Source: Arenicella sp.
GTDB taxonomy: Bacteria > Pseudomonadota > Gammaproteobacteria > Arenicellales > Arenicellaceae
NCBI GenBank assembly: GCA_016763815.1
Contig: JAESTB010000470.1
Location: 1-8,784 of the forward strand
Length of the DNA: 8,784 bases
Direction: 5' to 3'
The notes beneath the pieces were generated by a model. That model ran no database searches. It was not told the origin of the DNA and saw only the letters and a list, made by a program, of their open reading frames with translations. Made by a program: the position numbers and the translations under genes. The stretch's first letter is position 1. Every line of letters starts with the position of its first letter. Shown here one piece after another: positions 1 to 6,409 of this stretch.

Positions 1-583
1 TAGATAAACGTAATAGTAAGCTAGTCGGTTACGCGGTGCAGACTTTTAGAAATTCAGTTTAAAGAGCTTAAAGAGCTAGGTTTTTACACCGCTTAAGTAA
101 ATCCAAGTTCTATTTTTTACGGTTGGCTGGGTGTGCGAGTCTAAGTGCCACCTAAGGTGGCCAAGCTTTTTTACGCATTTACCATTGGGTTAACTGCGAA
201 TGGGCGATGGTTTTGAACTTTGTCAAGAAGCTGACGCCGGTCTGATTGATCGCTATCATAGACGTGTCGAATCTAGAACGTGCTAGCTTAAATTAGCATT
301 CCTTTGTCTAGAAATTAAGCTGGTAACTAATATAGTTACTAATTTGATGTAACCTTTTTCATGTTTGATCGGTCTATTGTGCGTGGCAGAGACTATGGGC
401 TTAATTAAATAGCGGCTCCTTATGTCAAATACAACGTTTGGATTACCAGCCAAACTCCGTTAGTGAGATCATTGCTGTCGTCGTTTCTCAAGCATTCTTG
501 CTGTTCGGCGGTATGACGTTAATGAGCCCGGGTAAGGGGTGCGGAATGTTCAGTCTTTGGGGGCTACCTGTCTGGTTTCCATT
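1..583. other. Non-coding region upstream of the glutamate-synthase-like gene
   Basis: No convincing gene is seen here. A plus-strand frame is open from base 3 to a TAA at 60-62 and could be the last codons of a gene to the left, but such a short open stretch is expected by chance. A 9-bp tandem duplication (TTAAAGAGC at 59-67 and 68-76) and several small dyads are present: TGCTA/TAGCA near 280-300, and GTAACT/AGTTAC with a 5-base loop at 323-339. The latter could be an operator for the downstream gene, but dyads of this size are common by chance. No strong sigma-70 promoter stands out. The best weak match is TTGTGC at 377-382, a 17-base spacer, then CTTAAT at 400-405. Confidence 0.6.
147..172 (+). 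terminator. Possible rho-independent terminator
   Basis: GCCACC and GGTGGC form a perfect 6-bp GC-rich stem around a TAA loop at 147-161. After a 5-base spacer there is a run of six T (167-172). The spacer between stem and T-run is longer than ideal. If real, it would end a plus-strand transcript coming from left of the window. Confidence 0.35.
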
Positions 584-2197
584 ATGCAGTTTCAACGTAA
601 AAGGGCCTTAAAAGTGACAACACGCCAGAGTTTTGTATTGATTGCGACCAGTTTGGTTGCTTTATTCTCCGTTCTATCGATTTTCTCCACAGCTTGGCTT
701 TGGAGTTTCACGGTGCTCGGCCCGTTAGTAGGTTTGGGCATTTACGATATGCAGCAGACACGGCATTCGATTCTTCGTTTGTATCCTGTGGTCGGGCATT
801 TTCGTTACATTCTCGAAGCGGTTCGCCCTGAGATCCAGCAGTACTTCGTTGAATCAAATGTTGACGGCACACCCATCAATCGTGAGTTTCGCTCGTTAAT
901 CTACCAGCGTGCCAAGAACGCCGATGACACTCGTCCGTTTGGCACAATTTTTGATGTAAATCGAGCCGGGTATGAGTGGATAAATCACTCAATGCAACCA
1001 AAACATTTAGACAACCTTGATCCTCGTATTAAATTCGGTGGTAGCGATTGCGTTCAACCCTATATGGCATCGCCTTTAAATATCTCGGCAATGAGTTTTG
1101 GGGCACTAAGTAAGAATGCCATCATGGCTTTAAACGAGGGCGCAAAAATGGGAGGCTTCTCACACAATACTGGCGAGGGTGGCCTCAGCCCCTACCACCT
1201 TGAGCACGGCGGCGATATCGTTTGGCAAATTGGCACTGGGTACTTCGGTTGCAGAGATGATGATGGCAGCTTCGATGCAGACAAGTTCAAAGAGATGGCC
1301 AGCAAAGAGGTCGTGAAGATGATTGAAATCAAGCTTTCTCAAGGAGCGAAACCGGGCCATGGTGGCGTTTTACCCGCGGCCAAGCTTAGCCAGGAAATCG
1401 CCGATATTCGAGATGTTCCGATGGGTAAAGATGTGATATCTCCAGCCGCTCACACCGCGTTTTCAACGCCCATTGGTTTACTTGAATTCGTCGCTCAGCT
1501 ACGTAAAATTTCGGCTGGTAAACCGGTAGGTTTTAAATTATGCATCGGTCGCCGCGACGAATTTTTGGCGATATGTAAGGCTATGCTAGAGAGCGGTATT
1601 ACACCTGACTTCATAACGGTCGACGGCGGTGAGGGAGGCACTGGTGCAGCACCAACTGAAATGACCAACTCGGTCGGCACGCCTATTCGTGATGCCTTGA
1701 TCTTCGTCAATAATGCATTAGTGGGTGTCGGGCTTCGAGATGAAATTCGAATCATTGCGTCGGGCAAAATGTTTAGCGCATTTCATATTCTGCGTATTTT
1801 AGCCTTAGGCGCTGACGCGGTTAATTCGGCTCGTGGCATGATGCTATCACTTGGGTGTATACAGTCACGCACCTGCAACACCGACCGATGCCCAACCGGT
1901 ATTGCAACTCAGAACCCATCTCGTAATAAGGCAATCGTGGTAAGCGATAAGGCCGAGCGAGTCGCTAACTTTCATCGTCAGACCGTCACTAGTCTAGTTG
2001 AACTCACGGGTGCAGCAGGCCTGTCTAGTATCGAACAGTTAAGACCAAAGCATATTAATCGACGAGTACAAGGTACTGACGTACAAACATATGCGCAGCT
2101 CTATACCAGTCTCGATGGGGCTTGCCTTCTTAAAACAAGCACGATTCCTGAGGGTTGGCAAGACGATTGGAGTTCAGCTGACAGCCAGCGTTGGTGA
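584..2197 (+). CDS. Membrane-anchored FMN-binding glutamate synthase family protein
   Basis: The 537-residue product is a stand-alone glutamate synthase central/FMN domain (GltB domain 2 type) behind an N-terminal membrane anchor. Two hydrophobic segments lie at about residues 15-35 and 38-53, after a basic start. The core shows ISAMSFGALS and HNTGEGG, then KLSQGAKPGHGG, then ITVDGGEGGTGAAP, then a late FMN-barrel segment with GADAVNSARG. The cysteines C425, C431 and C436 have the C-x5-C-x4-C spacing that binds the 3Fe-4S cluster in glutamate synthase. There is no class II amidotransferase domain and no FAD/NADPH beta subunit nearby, so canonical GOGAT activity cannot be assumed and the substrate and electron donor are unknown. 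The start is uncertain. ATG 584 precedes the basic anchor. GTG 614 has AAGGG 8 bases upstream and also keeps the anchor. GTG 539 is the first codon position allowed by an upstream stop. Confidence 0.9.
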   Translation: MQFQRKRALKVTTRQSFVLIATSLVALFSVLSIFSTAWLWSFTVLGPLVGLGIYDMQQTRHSILRLYPVVGHFRYILEAVRPEIQQYFVESNVDGTPINREFRSLIYQRAKNADDTRPFGTIFDVNRAGYEWINHSMQPKHLDNLDPRIKFGGSDCVQPYMASPLNISAMSFGALSKNAIMALNEGAKMGGFSHNTGEGGLSPYHLEHGGDIVWQIGTGYFGCRDDDGSFDADKFKEMASKEVVKMIEIKLSQGAKPGHGGVLPAAKLSQEIADIRDVPMGKDVISPAAHTAFSTPIGLLEFVAQLRKISAGKPVGFKLCIGRRDEFLAICKAMLESGITPDFITVDGGEGGTGAAPTEMTNSVGTPIRDALIFVNNALVGVGLRDEIRIIASGKMFSAFHILRILALGADAVNSARGMMLSLGCIQSRTCNTDRCPTGIATQNPSRNKAIVVSDKAERVANFHRQTVTSLVELTGAAGLSSIEQLRPKHINRRVQGTDVQTYAQLYTSLDGACLLKTSTIPEGWQDDWSSADSQRW

Positions 2198-2456
2198 GCT
2201 AACGCGAATGGTAACGATAATGTCTTGAAACGGATTGCTACTAGCGGCGTCTTGCGCCTCAGATGGATACATTCCAAATTATTTTTATCTCGTGGCTGTG
2301 TGTCGTGCTGGGGTCTCATACTAACAATAAGCCCTGTTTTAGCCGCCGATCTAGTAACGGTGATAAATTGAAACTAGCATCGAATTGACAATCGCTTGAG
2401 TGAATAGGCCTAGCTAACGTAAGATGTGTATCCTTTTACACGTGCCTGAGATAAAA

Positions 2457-4430
2457 ATGAGCCTAGCTAACCCGATATGGACCTGTACCCATGACAAGTT
2501 ACTCGAAACCAATCTTTTTCGGTTTCGCCAACAGGTAAATACTCAATGCAATCAACGTATTGAGAGTTATCAGGAGCTTCATCGTTGGTCAGTTGAAAAT
2601 ACCGCAGAGTTTTGGTCACAGATATGGGACTTCTGTGGTGTAACTGGCATTAAGGGCGATGAGGTCTTTGTGCCAGGCCGCTCGATGCTGGAGTCCAATT
2701 TCTTCCCTCAAGCGAAATTAAATTTCGCTGAAAATTTGCTTAATAATTTTCGAGTAAATGAGTCTGATGACGCATTGGTATTCTGGGGCGAGGAGCGAAT
2801 AAAGAACAGCGTCAGTTGGAAGCAGTTGCGTGAATCCGTCTCTCAAATGGCGCAGGCCTTAAGGGCCTCAGGAGTAGTGAAAGGCGATCGAGTGGTAGCG
2901 TATATGCCGAATATCCCTGAGACAATTATCTCAATGTTAGCGGTAAGTTCTATCGGTGCTATCTGGAGCTCCTGCTCGCCCGACTTTGGAGTTCAGGGTG
3001 TTCTTGATCGTTTCGGGCAAGTAGAGCCAAAAATCTTAATTGCCGCCGATGGCTATTTTTATAATGGAAAAGAGATTGATAACCTTGATAAAGTTAGCCA
3101 AATTGCTCGACAATTACCCTCGCTTGAAAAAGTTATTGTGGTTCCATTTTTACGCAGCAATACTAGTGCGTCAGATAGCACCGGCGATGTGCCTAATGCA
3201 ACTTTCTATCAGTCTTATCTTAGCCAGTTTAAGGTTGCCGAGATTGAATTTGAACAACTCGACTTTGATCACCCTCTTTATATTTTGTATTCAAGTGGTA
3301 CAACAGGGGCACCAAAATGTATCGTTCACGGCGCCGGCGGCACCCTGCTTCAGCACTTAAAAGAACATCAGTTGCATAATGACGTGAAGCCTGGCGATAG
3401 AGTTTTTTACTTTACAACCTGCACTTGGATGATGTGGAATTGGTTAGTATCGGGTTTGGCATCCGGCGCGACCCTGCTGCTATACGATGGTTCACCTTTT
3501 CACCCCAACCCGACTATTTTATTCGACTTTGCCGAGCAACAGTCGATGACTCATTTCGGCACCTCGGCAAAATACATAGACGCGCTCAAGAACGAGAAAG
3601 TCAATATTAAACAATCGCATGATTTTTCGACCGTTAGAGTCATGTGTTCTACCGGTTCACCGCTAGTCGCGGAGAGTTTCGACTACGTTTATAACTCGAT
3701 TAAAGATGATATTTATTTAGCCTCGATCTCAGGCGGAACAGACATAATTTCTTGCTTTGTACTCGGTGACCCCTCGAGTGACTTATATCGTGGTGAGATT
3801 GCCTGTAAGGGCTTGGGAATGGCGATCGAAATTTGGGACGATGACGGTCAATCGATTGTCGAGCAGAAGGGCGAGTTAGTCTGCACCAAAGCATTCCCAT
3901 CGATGCCTATCTACTTTTGGAATGACCCACAAAACCAAAAATACCATGCGGCCTATTTCGAGCGCTATGACGGTATCTGGGCGCAAGGTGATTACGCCGA
4001 AGTGACCGACCATCAAGGAGTGGTGATTTATGGGCGATCGGATGCCACATTAAATCCCGGAGGAGTACGTATTGGAACGGCCGAAATTTACCGACAGGTT
4101 GAGCAAATTGAAGGTATTCAGGAAGCCGTGGTGATTGGCCAAAGCTGGTCTGACGATGTACGGGCGGTGCTTTTTGTGGTTATGGCGTCGGACCAGGTTC
4201 TCGATGATTCATTGCGAAGTGAGATCAAGTTGAAGATTAGACAGGGCGCTAGTCCCAGACATGTGCCTGCGGTGATTTTACAAGTTGCTGATATCCCAAG
4301 AACCAAGTCTGGCAAAATCAGTGAGCTTGCAGTTCGCGATGTAGTCGAAGGGCGCCCGGTCAAAAACACCACCGCCTTAGCCAATCCTGAAGCACTAGAT
4401 AATTTTAGCAATTTAGTTGAGCTGAGCTAA
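2457..4430 (+). CDS. Acetoacetyl-CoA synthetase (acetoacetate-CoA ligase)
   Basis: The 657-residue protein belongs to the ANL adenylating superfamily and matches acetoacetyl-CoA synthetase, EC 6.2.1.16, in length and layout. It would join acetoacetate to CoA using ATP in the cytoplasm, feeding ketone bodies or polyhydroxybutyrate breakdown products into acetyl-CoA metabolism. Visible motifs are an AacS-type N-terminus (IWTCTHDKLLETNLFRF), the ATP-binding loop SSGTTGAPK at residues 279-287, the hinge region YGRSDATLNPGG near 525-536, and the C-terminal PRTKSGK, whose last Lys (about 620) is the expected adenylation-step lysine. An in-frame ATG at 2424 would add 11 residues. I prefer 2457 because homologs begin close to the IW motif and GAG lies about 5 bases upstream. 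The gene looks intact. The 259-base gap from the preceding gene leaves room for its own promoter. The conventional gene name would be aacS or acsA, depending on the organism. Confidence 0.92.
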   Translation: MSLANPIWTCTHDKLLETNLFRFRQQVNTQCNQRIESYQELHRWSVENTAEFWSQIWDFCGVTGIKGDEVFVPGRSMLESNFFPQAKLNFAENLLNNFRVNESDDALVFWGEERIKNSVSWKQLRESVSQMAQALRASGVVKGDRVVAYMPNIPETIISMLAVSSIGAIWSSCSPDFGVQGVLDRFGQVEPKILIAADGYFYNGKEIDNLDKVSQIARQLPSLEKVIVVPFLRSNTSASDSTGDVPNATFYQSYLSQFKVAEIEFEQLDFDHPLYILYSSGTTGAPKCIVHGAGGTLLQHLKEHQLHNDVKPGDRVFYFTTCTWMMWNWLVSGLASGATLLLYDGSPFHPNPTILFDFAEQQSMTHFGTSAKYIDALKNEKVNIKQSHDFSTVRVMCSTGSPLVAESFDYVYNSIKDDIYLASISGGTDIISCFVLGDPSSDLYRGEIACKGLGMAIEIWDDDGQSIVEQKGELVCTKAFPSMPIYFWNDPQNQKYHAAYFERYDGIWAQGDYAEVTDHQGVVIYGRSDATLNPGGVRIGTAEIYRQVEQIEGIQEAVVIGQSWSDDVRAVLFVVMASDQVLDDSLRSEIKLKIRQGASPRHVPAVILQVADIPRTKSGKISELAVRDVVEGRPVKNTTALANPEALDNFSNLVELS

Positions 4431-4448
4431 TTCCATTCGATCATTGTT

Positions 4449-4479
4449 CCTGCCTTCTGCTAAATGTGTATGAAGCAGG
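4449..4479 (+). terminator. Hairpin after acetoacetyl-CoA synthetase, weak terminator candidate
   Basis: CCTGCCTTC (4449-4457) pairs with GAAGCAGG (4472-4479) with one bulged base and a 14-base loop, just after the AacS stop. There is no T-run on either strand, so it is not a classical intrinsic terminator. It could protect the 3' end or act as a weak convergent terminator between the plus-strand and minus-strand genes. Confidence 0.25.
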
Positions 4480-4584
4480 TGGTGCTCGTTGATCAGTTGA
4501 GCTTACAGCCCTTAACGGTCATTTGGTTGCGGGCTCTTAAGGCTTTGAACACAGATTAGAATTGCCGCGCCCGAGCCGTGTGAA

Positions 4585-4824
4585 TCAGTTTTCGAGCTTA
4601 TTAAGTTTGCGAGCAGATATCAAATCGATCATATGTCTATTGAGAATTTTCACATGATTCGCAGCGTCAGCGGCAAGTGCTGAGTCGATCCCGAATCCAT
4701 CAGCCTCGAAGAATATTATTGTTCGAAGCTTGTGTTTCTTGATAAATTCAGCTGAAACAGCAACTCCTTGAATTGGGCAGTTTAGCACCTCTCTTGAGAA
4801 GCACAACAAGCCTAGATGGTTCTT
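4585..4824 (-). pseudogene. Probable C-terminal remainder of the interrupted lipoprotein gene
   Basis: Directly after the TAA at 4825-4827 the same minus-strand frame stays open for 79 codons to a TGA at 4585-4587. The translation is protein-like, with stretches such as LRTIIFFEADGFGI and ALAADAANHVKIL. The only early start candidates are TTG codons near 4809, with no clear ribosome binding site. The simplest reading is that this was the second part of a lipoprotein of about 140 residues, and that one base change to TAA separated it from the signal peptide. I do not recognise the family. It could also be a free-standing short gene with a TTG start, or a chance open frame. Confidence 0.35.
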
Positions 4825-5004
4825 TTAAAAGGCGTTTAGAGCTTCCGCTTTTGGATATGCTGTCTCAAGCCATCTCATTTGTAACCTCGCGGCAATTTCT
4901 TTCAATTCAGGATCATCTAACGATGCGGCATGCTTTGGCAAAGAAGAACAGCCTAGGATAGAAATTGAATAAAGTGTTATTAAAATAGTATGTGTAGCTT
5001 TCAT
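4825..5004 (-). CDS. Small lipoprotein, probably truncated
   Basis: This encodes 59 residues with a clear bacterial lipoprotein signal: a basic N-terminus (MKATHT), a hydrophobic core (ILITLYSISI) and a lipobox ending ILGC at Cys19. The following SerSer lacks the Asp that favours inner-membrane retention, so outer-membrane sorting is the expectation. The mature part is only about 41 residues and ends in a charged helix-like stretch with KEIAARLQMRWLETAYPKAE. The start is ATG at 5004; a GTG at 5010 is in frame two codons upstream, and the Shine-Dalgarno match is weak. The frame continues past the stop (4585-4824), so the product may be a truncated relic. It lies downstream of the exported N0-domain gene on the same strand, 267 bases away, and may be functionally linked to it, but that is inference. 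Confidence 0.5.
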   Translation of the reverse strand: MKATHTILITLYSISILGCSSLPKHAASLDDPELKEIAARLQMRWLETAYPKAEALNAF

Positions 5005-5248
5005 ATTCACTTAAATAGACGTTTTATTAGCCGACAAAATGCCGAGATAGGATATTCTAGAGCCAATTACTAAATTCAAGCTAACGAACGTAAAATGCAC
5101 GAAATTGCCCATTTCAGCCGTTCATTAACGCAAAAAGAAATCTCCAATCCCCTTATTAAACATCCCATGTGTTATGCCCTTACTTGATTGGCATCCAAAA
5201 GAGAATATACTTCTTTTTTATTAGTTGCACAAAGAGGTCACAACGATT

Positions 5249-5267
5249 CTAAGGTTAATGACCTTAG
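5249..5267 (-). terminator. Perfect hairpin just downstream of the N0-domain gene
   Basis: CTAAGGT (5249-5255) and ACCTTAG (5261-5267) form a perfect 7-bp stem around a 5-base loop, starting 4 bases beyond the minus-strand stop codon at 5272-5274. The position suits a transcript end, but no T-run follows on the minus strand, so an mRNA-stabilising hairpin or protein-binding dyad is equally possible. Confidence 0.35.
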
Positions 5268-5271
5268 TTGA

Positions 5272-5598
5272 TTAATTGCCCCAGTTAGGCCCAATTCCCT
5301 TGCCTAGATGCTCTACTGAAAATCGTGTCAGAACATACACAACATCATCTTTCTTTGTTGCTATGAAATCATGGCGCGTCAAAACATCTATCAGTTGGTT
5401 CTGTGTGATTTCATCTAATTCCAAACCCGCCACGTTCACCCTTCCTTTTACTTCTGGATAAATGACAAAATTAGTGCCATTTAATGCAGCGTAGTTCGTA
5501 AGTAGTTGAGCGATAGCTATATGATCATCTTCTATTTCATAAGCCAGAGAATTCGATGCGAAACCAAGCAAAATACTTAGCGGAATTATTTTCATCAT
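5272..5598 (-). CDS. Small exported protein consisting of one secretin N0-like domain
   Basis: The 108-residue product begins with a Sec signal peptide (MMKIIPLSILLGFASNSLA, cleavage expected after Ala19). The remainder resembles the N0/STN domain found at the start of type II secretion secretins (GspD), PilQ and TonB-dependent receptors. The stretch GTNFVIYPEVKGRV at residues 41-54 follows the hallmark G-x-NFV-x-x-P-x-VKG-x-V pattern, and the domain closes with IDVLTRHDFIATKK and DDVVYVL at about 70-90. A secretin would continue for several hundred more residues (N1-N3 and the beta-barrel gate); here the protein stops after a short GlyAsn-rich tail. ATG 5598 is well supported by AGGAG 8 bases upstream. 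It may be periplasmic and bind a secretin or another N0 partner. No secretin or other secretion gene is in the window. It could also be a fragment left from a larger gene, though the clean start and stop argue against that. Confidence 0.72.
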   Translation of the reverse strand: MMKIIPLSILLGFASNSLAYEIEDDHIAIAQLLTNYAALNGTNFVIYPEVKGRVNVAGLELDEITQNQLIDVLTRHDFIATKKDDVVYVLTRFSVEHLGKGIGPNWGN

Positions 5599-5606
5599 AT
5601 AGATTT

Positions 5607-5611
5607 CTCCT
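5607..5611 (-). promoter_or_regulatory. Strong Shine-Dalgarno site of the N0-domain gene
   Basis: On the minus strand AGGAG sits 8 bases before ATG 5598. It is the clearest ribosome binding site in the window, fixes the start of this short gene and supports it being translated. Confidence 0.75.
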
Positions 5612-5838
5612 AGTTAGTACATATGACAATACCCAACAAGCTGTTGAGATATTTTAAATATTAGGACATTACGTAGGTAGACTTACTCGTGATTATCGAA
5701 TAATGGCCCTGAGTATCTTAGATACAACAACCTAATTAAAATCGGTACCATGAAAGTACGCTACGTTACTCTTAACTTGGAGAGCCGTTGCCAAACATTA
5801 ATAAACATCCCCCCCCCTCAATGGCCCTGTAAGCAATT

Positions 5839-5870
5839 AGTATTACATACTCATAACGGTGAGTAATACT
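5839..5870. repeat. Inverted repeat / hairpin
   Basis: AGTATTAC (5839-5846) and GTAATACT (5863-5870) are perfect 8-bp arms. A further TCA/TGA pair closes a 6-base loop, with a 4-base bulge on the left side. The region is AT-rich and has no T-run, so an operator or structured RNA is more likely than a terminator. The role is unknown. Confidence 0.45.
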
Positions 5871-5982
5871 TGTGATAGCTCAACGTGAGGTGAATTTGGT
5901 CGATAGGTTTTGATTGATTAGTTCTGGGAGCGCCTGATAAACGAATAATCGCCAATGGCACAAAATTGCCCAGGCTAATGGA

Positions 5983-6097
5983 ATGGTCGCCCCTACCCAG
6001 AGCGGCATCAAAGTGCCAAAGTGCGGAGAATGTATATTTCAACTAACTGAAAGAGGCGACCGAAATGATGAGTGCTTGGCAAAACGGGGGCGACCAT
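5983..6097. repeat. 11-bp perfect inverted repeat pair, 115 bp overall
   Basis: ATGGTCGCCCC at 5983-5993 is repeated in reverse complement at 6087-6097. Inside, TGCCAA (6014-6019) and TTGGCA (6076-6081) could extend the pairing. No target-site duplication is visible. An 11-bp pair at this spacing could arise by chance in a window of this size, so significance is modest. It is noted because it ends only 3 bases before the next inverted-repeat element. Confidence 0.4.
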
Positions 6098-6100
6098 CTA

Positions 6101-6270
6101 TGTGTAAAAACTCAAAAGAGGCCTTTTTATCTGAGCGCTAAGAAAAAATAAAGACCATTCGACACTTTGATGACTCTGGTAGCTCCGATCAACATTGGAG
6201 AAGCGCAGTTGCATTAAAGTATCATTATGGCGCGCACTCTATGCAATTTTCAAAACAGAGTTTTTACACA
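6101..6270. mobile_element. MITE-like element or insertion-sequence relic with 13-bp terminal inverted repeats
   Basis: TGTGTAAAAACTC at 6101-6113 is matched exactly by its reverse complement at 6258-6270, bounding 170 bp that code for nothing recognisable. On the minus strand the right end reads GGCTGTGTAAAAACTC, which has the look of an insertion-sequence terminus, although I cannot name a family. The interior holds CTCC/GGAG and TTGCAT/ATGCAA dyads. No convincing target-site duplication is seen next to either end, so it may be old, or the true ends may differ by a few bases. Alternatives are a large structured RNA or a coincidence; the latter is unlikely for a perfect 13-bp pair only 144 bp apart, though the arms are AT-rich. 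Confidence 0.45.
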
Positions 6271-6409
6271 GCCTGAGTATGGTTCTGCCTTTTTGAAAGG
6301 TAAAGCTCAGTTGTCAGACATCGTCTAACCTCGGTTTTTATAGCGCCAGATTGAATCATCATGGTGCTTAGTGAGCGTACTTCGAGATCCGTTGATATTA
6401 CTAGCTGCA

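Larger units (their letters stand above)
5599..6409. other. Long non-coding stretch with repeats
   Basis: About 810 bases have no gene I can support. Contents from left to right: the upstream region of the N0-domain gene, including an AT-rich patch near 5650-5665; a 10-bp direct repeat AATGGCCCTG at 5702-5711 and 5820-5829; a GTATC/GATAC mini-hairpin at 5713-5725; a run of nine C at 5809-5817; a dyad at 5839-5870; an 11-bp inverted repeat pair at 5983-5993 and 6087-6097; the 13-bp inverted-repeat element at 6101-6270; a CCTTT/AAAGG hairpin at 6288-6300; and a featureless tail next to the kinase stop. Short open frames exist, for example a 52-codon plus-strand frame at 5983-6141, but none has a good ribosome binding site or a recognisable product. 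Confidence 0.6.

Noticed and set aside
33..92. Second copy of the GTGTAAAAAC element end near the left edge (GTTTTTACAC at 80-89, also at 6260-6269)
   Set aside because: A shared 10-mer is expected many times by chance in a window this long, and the proposed partner arm (GCGGTG at 33-38) matches only over 6 bases.
2385..2413. Sigma-70 promoter for acetoacetyl-CoA synthetase from TTGACA at 2385-2390
   Set aside because: The -35 box is perfect, but no acceptable -10 hexamer lies 16-18 bases downstream.
5851..6042. 63-codon minus-strand frame
   Set aside because: It starts with TTG, has no Shine-Dalgarno site, is antisense to the repeat block and has an unremarkable product.
5830..6100. Integron attC-like site
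   Set aside because: Inverted repeats are present, but I find no paired RYYYAAC and GTTRRRY core sites, and no integrase gene is in the window.
5983..6141. 52-codon plus-strand frame from ATG 5983 with several cysteines (PKCGECIF, SMCKNS)
   Set aside because: It lacks a good ribosome binding site, spans the inverted repeats and matches no family I know. It could be chance, so it is mentioned only in the region entry.
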